Assembly (NCBI RefSeq): GCF_000170895.1
Contig: NZ_ABCS01000074.1
Location: forward strand, 1 to 52,419
Reading direction: 5' to 3'
Source of the DNA: Plesiocystis pacifica SIR-1
GTDB lineage: Bacteria; Myxococcota_A; Polyangia; Nannocystales; Nannocystaceae
Length of the DNA: 52,419 bases
Under the pieces are notes generated by a model. That model saw only the letters and a program-made list of their open reading frames with translations. It ran no database searches and had not been told where the DNA came from. Below, one piece after another: positions 52,175 to 52,419 of the stretch; position 1 is the first letter of the stretch, and each line of letters starts with the position of its first letter. Both the position numbers and the translations under genes were made by a program.

Positions 52175-52419
52175 TCAGGCGGCCGTGGAGGAGGACGAGG
52201 CCTCGGGCGCGGCGGCGCCGTCGAGGTGGCCGTCGAGGGCGAGGACGAGGCCCTCGGCGGCCACGCGGGTGTTGGCGAAGCGACGCCGGGCCCGGGCCGC
52301 GAGCGCGTCCATGAAGCCGTCGTCGTGGCTCGGGTCGTGGTGGAACAGGCACAGCTCGGACACCCCGGCGGCCTCGGCCACGGCCGCGCCGCCCTCGAAG
52401 GTGCTGTGGCCCCAGCCCT
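52175..52419 (-). CDS. MBL-fold metallo-hydrolase, C-terminal part (truncated by window end)
   Basis: Only the last ~80 codons are in the window. The frame stays open to the edge. GHSTFEGGAAVAEAAGV followed by LCLFHHDPSHDDGFMD is the C-terminal metal-site region (His in GHST, and the HHDP..DD segment) of MBL-fold hydrolases of the PhnP/RNase Z-like branch often found beside regulators. It ends 4 bp before the sigma-54 activator gene, suggesting one transcript. Specific activity cannot be judged from the fragment. Confidence 0.75.
   Translation of the reverse strand, partial: GWGHSTFEGGAAVAEAAGVSELCLFHHDPSHDDGFMDALAARARRRFANTRVAAEGLVLALDGHLDGAAAPEASSSSTAA

Overview
The window is about 70% GC with strong third-position G/C bias and dense gene packing. 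It carries several lipoproteins with Thr/Glu-rich linkers, SUMF1-fold lipoproteins, a sigma-54 activator and very large multidomain proteins. This combination suggests a myxobacterium, most likely of the Nannocystineae type. That placement is inferred from style; no rRNA gene or other phylogenetic marker is present.

Left part (1-11,044). On the minus strand, three overlapping genes form a complete AmmeMemoRadiSam set (MEMO-like, AMMECR1, radical SAM). Upstream of them is a translationally coupled pair: a DegT/E1-type PMP enzyme in which the catalytic Lys is His and four Cys match the E1 [2Fe-2S] pattern, followed by a HemN/HemW-like radical SAM protein. Diverging from the pair is a MEST-like alpha/beta hydrolase. 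Then come a TerB-like protein, a VLCAD-like acyl-CoA dehydrogenase, a small unknown protein, a lipoprotein and a methyltransferase.

11,071-15,531. Two paralogous SUMF1 (FGE-sulfatase)-fold lipoproteins are separated by a gene-poor, less GC-rich 508-bp gap. They are followed by a lipid-anchored sedolisin (S53) protease. Two of the three carry expanded acidic repeat linkers.

15,588-36,383. A 21-kb same-strand block: a CHASE2-GAF sensor with no output domain, a protein with a duplicated CapC/PgsC membrane core and an ~880-residue extension, a membrane-anchored beta-rich protein, a hydrolase-like lipoprotein, a ~1,990-residue secreted protein ending in a predicted beta-barrel, and a 1,624-residue protein with a CapB/PgsB ligase domain in its middle. 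CapB and CapC are the core of poly-gamma-glutamate synthase, so the block looks like an undescribed, much enlarged Gram-negative machine for making and exporting a poly-gamma-glutamate-like polymer. CapA is missing.

36,494-48,136. A DUF3179 protein converges with an L-domain lipoprotein. Then, on the minus strand, three Clp/HSP100 AAA+ proteins are encoded in one operon with 4-bp GTGA overlaps. In all three, the D1 ring has lost its Walker B Glu and Arg finger but keeps the pore loop, while the D2 ring keeps its ATPase residues but has lost the GYVG pore loop. Two of them carry C-terminal regions that align by eye with class-I peptide-chain release factors without the GGQ domain. This operon and the CapB/CapC block are the most interesting parts of the window.

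Right end (48,380-52,419). A lone GspC-like protein, an ECF sigma factor, a GAF-containing sigma-54 activator and the C-terminal piece of an MBL-fold hydrolase, all on the minus strand.
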